A DNA stretch of 64,000 nucleotides from Adiantum capillus-veneris (taxonomy: Eukaryota; Streptophyta; Polypodiopsida; Polypodiales; Pteridaceae): positions 43,842,537 through 43,906,536 of the forward strand of contig CM043966.1 in NCBI GenBank assembly GCA_014529385.2. The letters are read 5' to 3'. Numbering within the stretch: position 1 is the first letter of the stretch; each line of letters opens with the position of its first letter. This document shows, piece after piece, positions 63,266 through 64,000 of this stretch. The notes under the pieces were generated by a model. The model worked only from the letters and a program-made list of their open reading frames with translations, was not told where the DNA came from and ran no database searches. The position numbers and the translations under genes are program-made.

Positions 63266-64000
63266 GTGACTTTTTTCACCACAAGTCCAACATTCTCTGC
63301 TATCTGCAGTATGTTGATGCTTGCTTGATCCTACACCACGACCTCTTTGACTCCCCCTGCCTTGAGACTGGTTTCCCCTGTCACCTGTATTGTTTTGATT
63401 TGATTGACCTTCTCGAAATTGGCCTTTGCAACCACTTGGGCCTCAACCACGACCTCTACCTCTGTTGGAGTTAAAATAGAAGACATGTTCATACCTATTT
63501 CTGCCACGATAAGAAGATGTGTCAAGGCCAAGGTTCTTCTCCTCAAGAATAAGCATAAAAATCAAATCTTGGAACACGGGGATGTCGTCTCTTATATTCA
63601 TGGAAGACATGAAATGTACATACTCATCTCCTAAACCATCCAAGCATGCACAGACAATGTCATCGTCTTCCACTGAGACTTTAATAGATCCAAGAGCCTC
63701 AATGATACTCTTGATCTTCAAGGCATAATCATTGATGGAGAGGTTGTTCCTCTTAACCTGATTTAGCTCCGACTTTAGTTGAAGCTTCCTTGCCTTGGTG
63801 TTCACCTCGAGCACTCTGCCTAAGTTTTTCAATGCAATGGCGGGGGTTTCAGCATCCTGTAGATAGCCCATCATGCCATTTGTGATGCTCATAGAAAGCC
63901 AATACATCACTTTGCTCTTGCCTTGTTGCCAATCCCTCAAAGCTTTTCTTTGTTCTGCTGTAGCATTTGCCTCGGGAATCTCTCGTTCCTTTTCATTGTC
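63266..64000 (-). pseudogene. Copia gag, 5' end beyond window
   Basis: The frame is open from the window edge to 63443 (the ATG-like start at 63940 is only internal). MYWLSMSITNGMMGYLQDAE, ALKNLGRVLEVNTKARKLQLK, LNQVKRNNLSINDYALKIK and CLDGLGDEYVHF are the copia gag (UBN2-type) landmarks. A TGA at about 63450-63448 lies in the Arg/Gly-rich tail (GRGRG), where CGA is expected. The zinc knuckle CWTCGEKSHMLRDCPKGK follows (about 63300-63250). Confidence 0.85.

Larger units (their letters stand above)
59365..64000 (-). mobile_element. Ty1/copia retrotransposon, nearly intact, 5' end beyond window
   Basis: Minus strand order: gag (from the window edge to 63443), zinc knuckle (about 63300), protease and integrase (63265-61697), RT and RNase H (61737-60151 and 60217-59774), polypurine tract, LTR. 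Integrase before RT is the copia order. Only a few lesions were found: a TGA in the gag tail, a frameshift between integrase and RT, and one in RNase H. That makes it one of the best preserved elements here. Confidence 0.9.

Noticed and set aside
1-64000. tRNA, rRNA, CRISPR array, organelle DNA insert
   Set aside because: No cloverleaf, rRNA block, spaced identical repeats or chloroplast/mitochondrial gene order was recognised by eye.

Overview
The window looks like nuclear DNA from a land plant with a large, repeat-packed genome. A fern is my best guess. That rests on the plant element types present (Ty3/gypsy, Ty1/copia, plant LINEs, CACTA), on PPR gene debris, and on my recollection of similar LINE and gypsy proteins in fern genomes. 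I cannot search to confirm it. I see no rRNA or tRNA gene, CRISPR array or bacterial operon. Most coding sequence belongs to mobile elements, and most of it is broken by stops, frameshifts, deletions or nested insertions.

Layout. 1-2253: two unrecognised, decayed minus-strand genes. 2978-8526: a minus-strand gypsy element (family A, copy 1) truncated in its reverse transcriptase (RT), with a leader to about 9800. 9811-12560: a decayed LINE. 12650-13660: low-complexity DNA (a 50-base G run, a CT microsatellite) and a small hairpin repeat. 13710-14852: the one convincing host-type gene, an intact open frame related to arogenate/prephenate dehydratase that keeps the ACT regulatory domain but lacks much of the catalytic domain. 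15066-16120: a PPR gene fragment cut by a LINE tail. 16130-19385: an LTR remnant, then gypsy pol pieces with a second LINE between them. 19389-21650: one end of a CACTA transposon with its transposase genes. 22545-31550: gypsy family A, copy 2, with two zinc-binding modules ahead of the integrase core and an extra retropepsin-like domain after it. 33805-36693 plus 46721-47313: a gag-like, pol-less element (family C) split by a complete nested gypsy element (family B, 36694-46720, LTRs over 2.1 kb, 5-bp target duplication AGCGG). 47700-53460: mostly non-coding DNA plus a pseudogene of a plant repeat family. 53800-56510: minus-strand gypsy pol/gag. 56517-58895: a small LTR element with its own primer-binding site and non-retroviral content. 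59365-64000: a nearly intact minus-strand copia element that runs off the window.

As a whole this is a layered record of insertions: gypsy B into family C, LINEs into PPR and gypsy remnants, a small LTR element beside a gypsy gag. The points most worth a second look are the ADT-like gene without a normal catalytic core, the extra protease-like and duplicated zinc-binding modules in family A, a recurring ATCGCGAT-centred palindrome in the AT-rich leaders of several elements, and PPR-like repeats inside the LTRs of family B.
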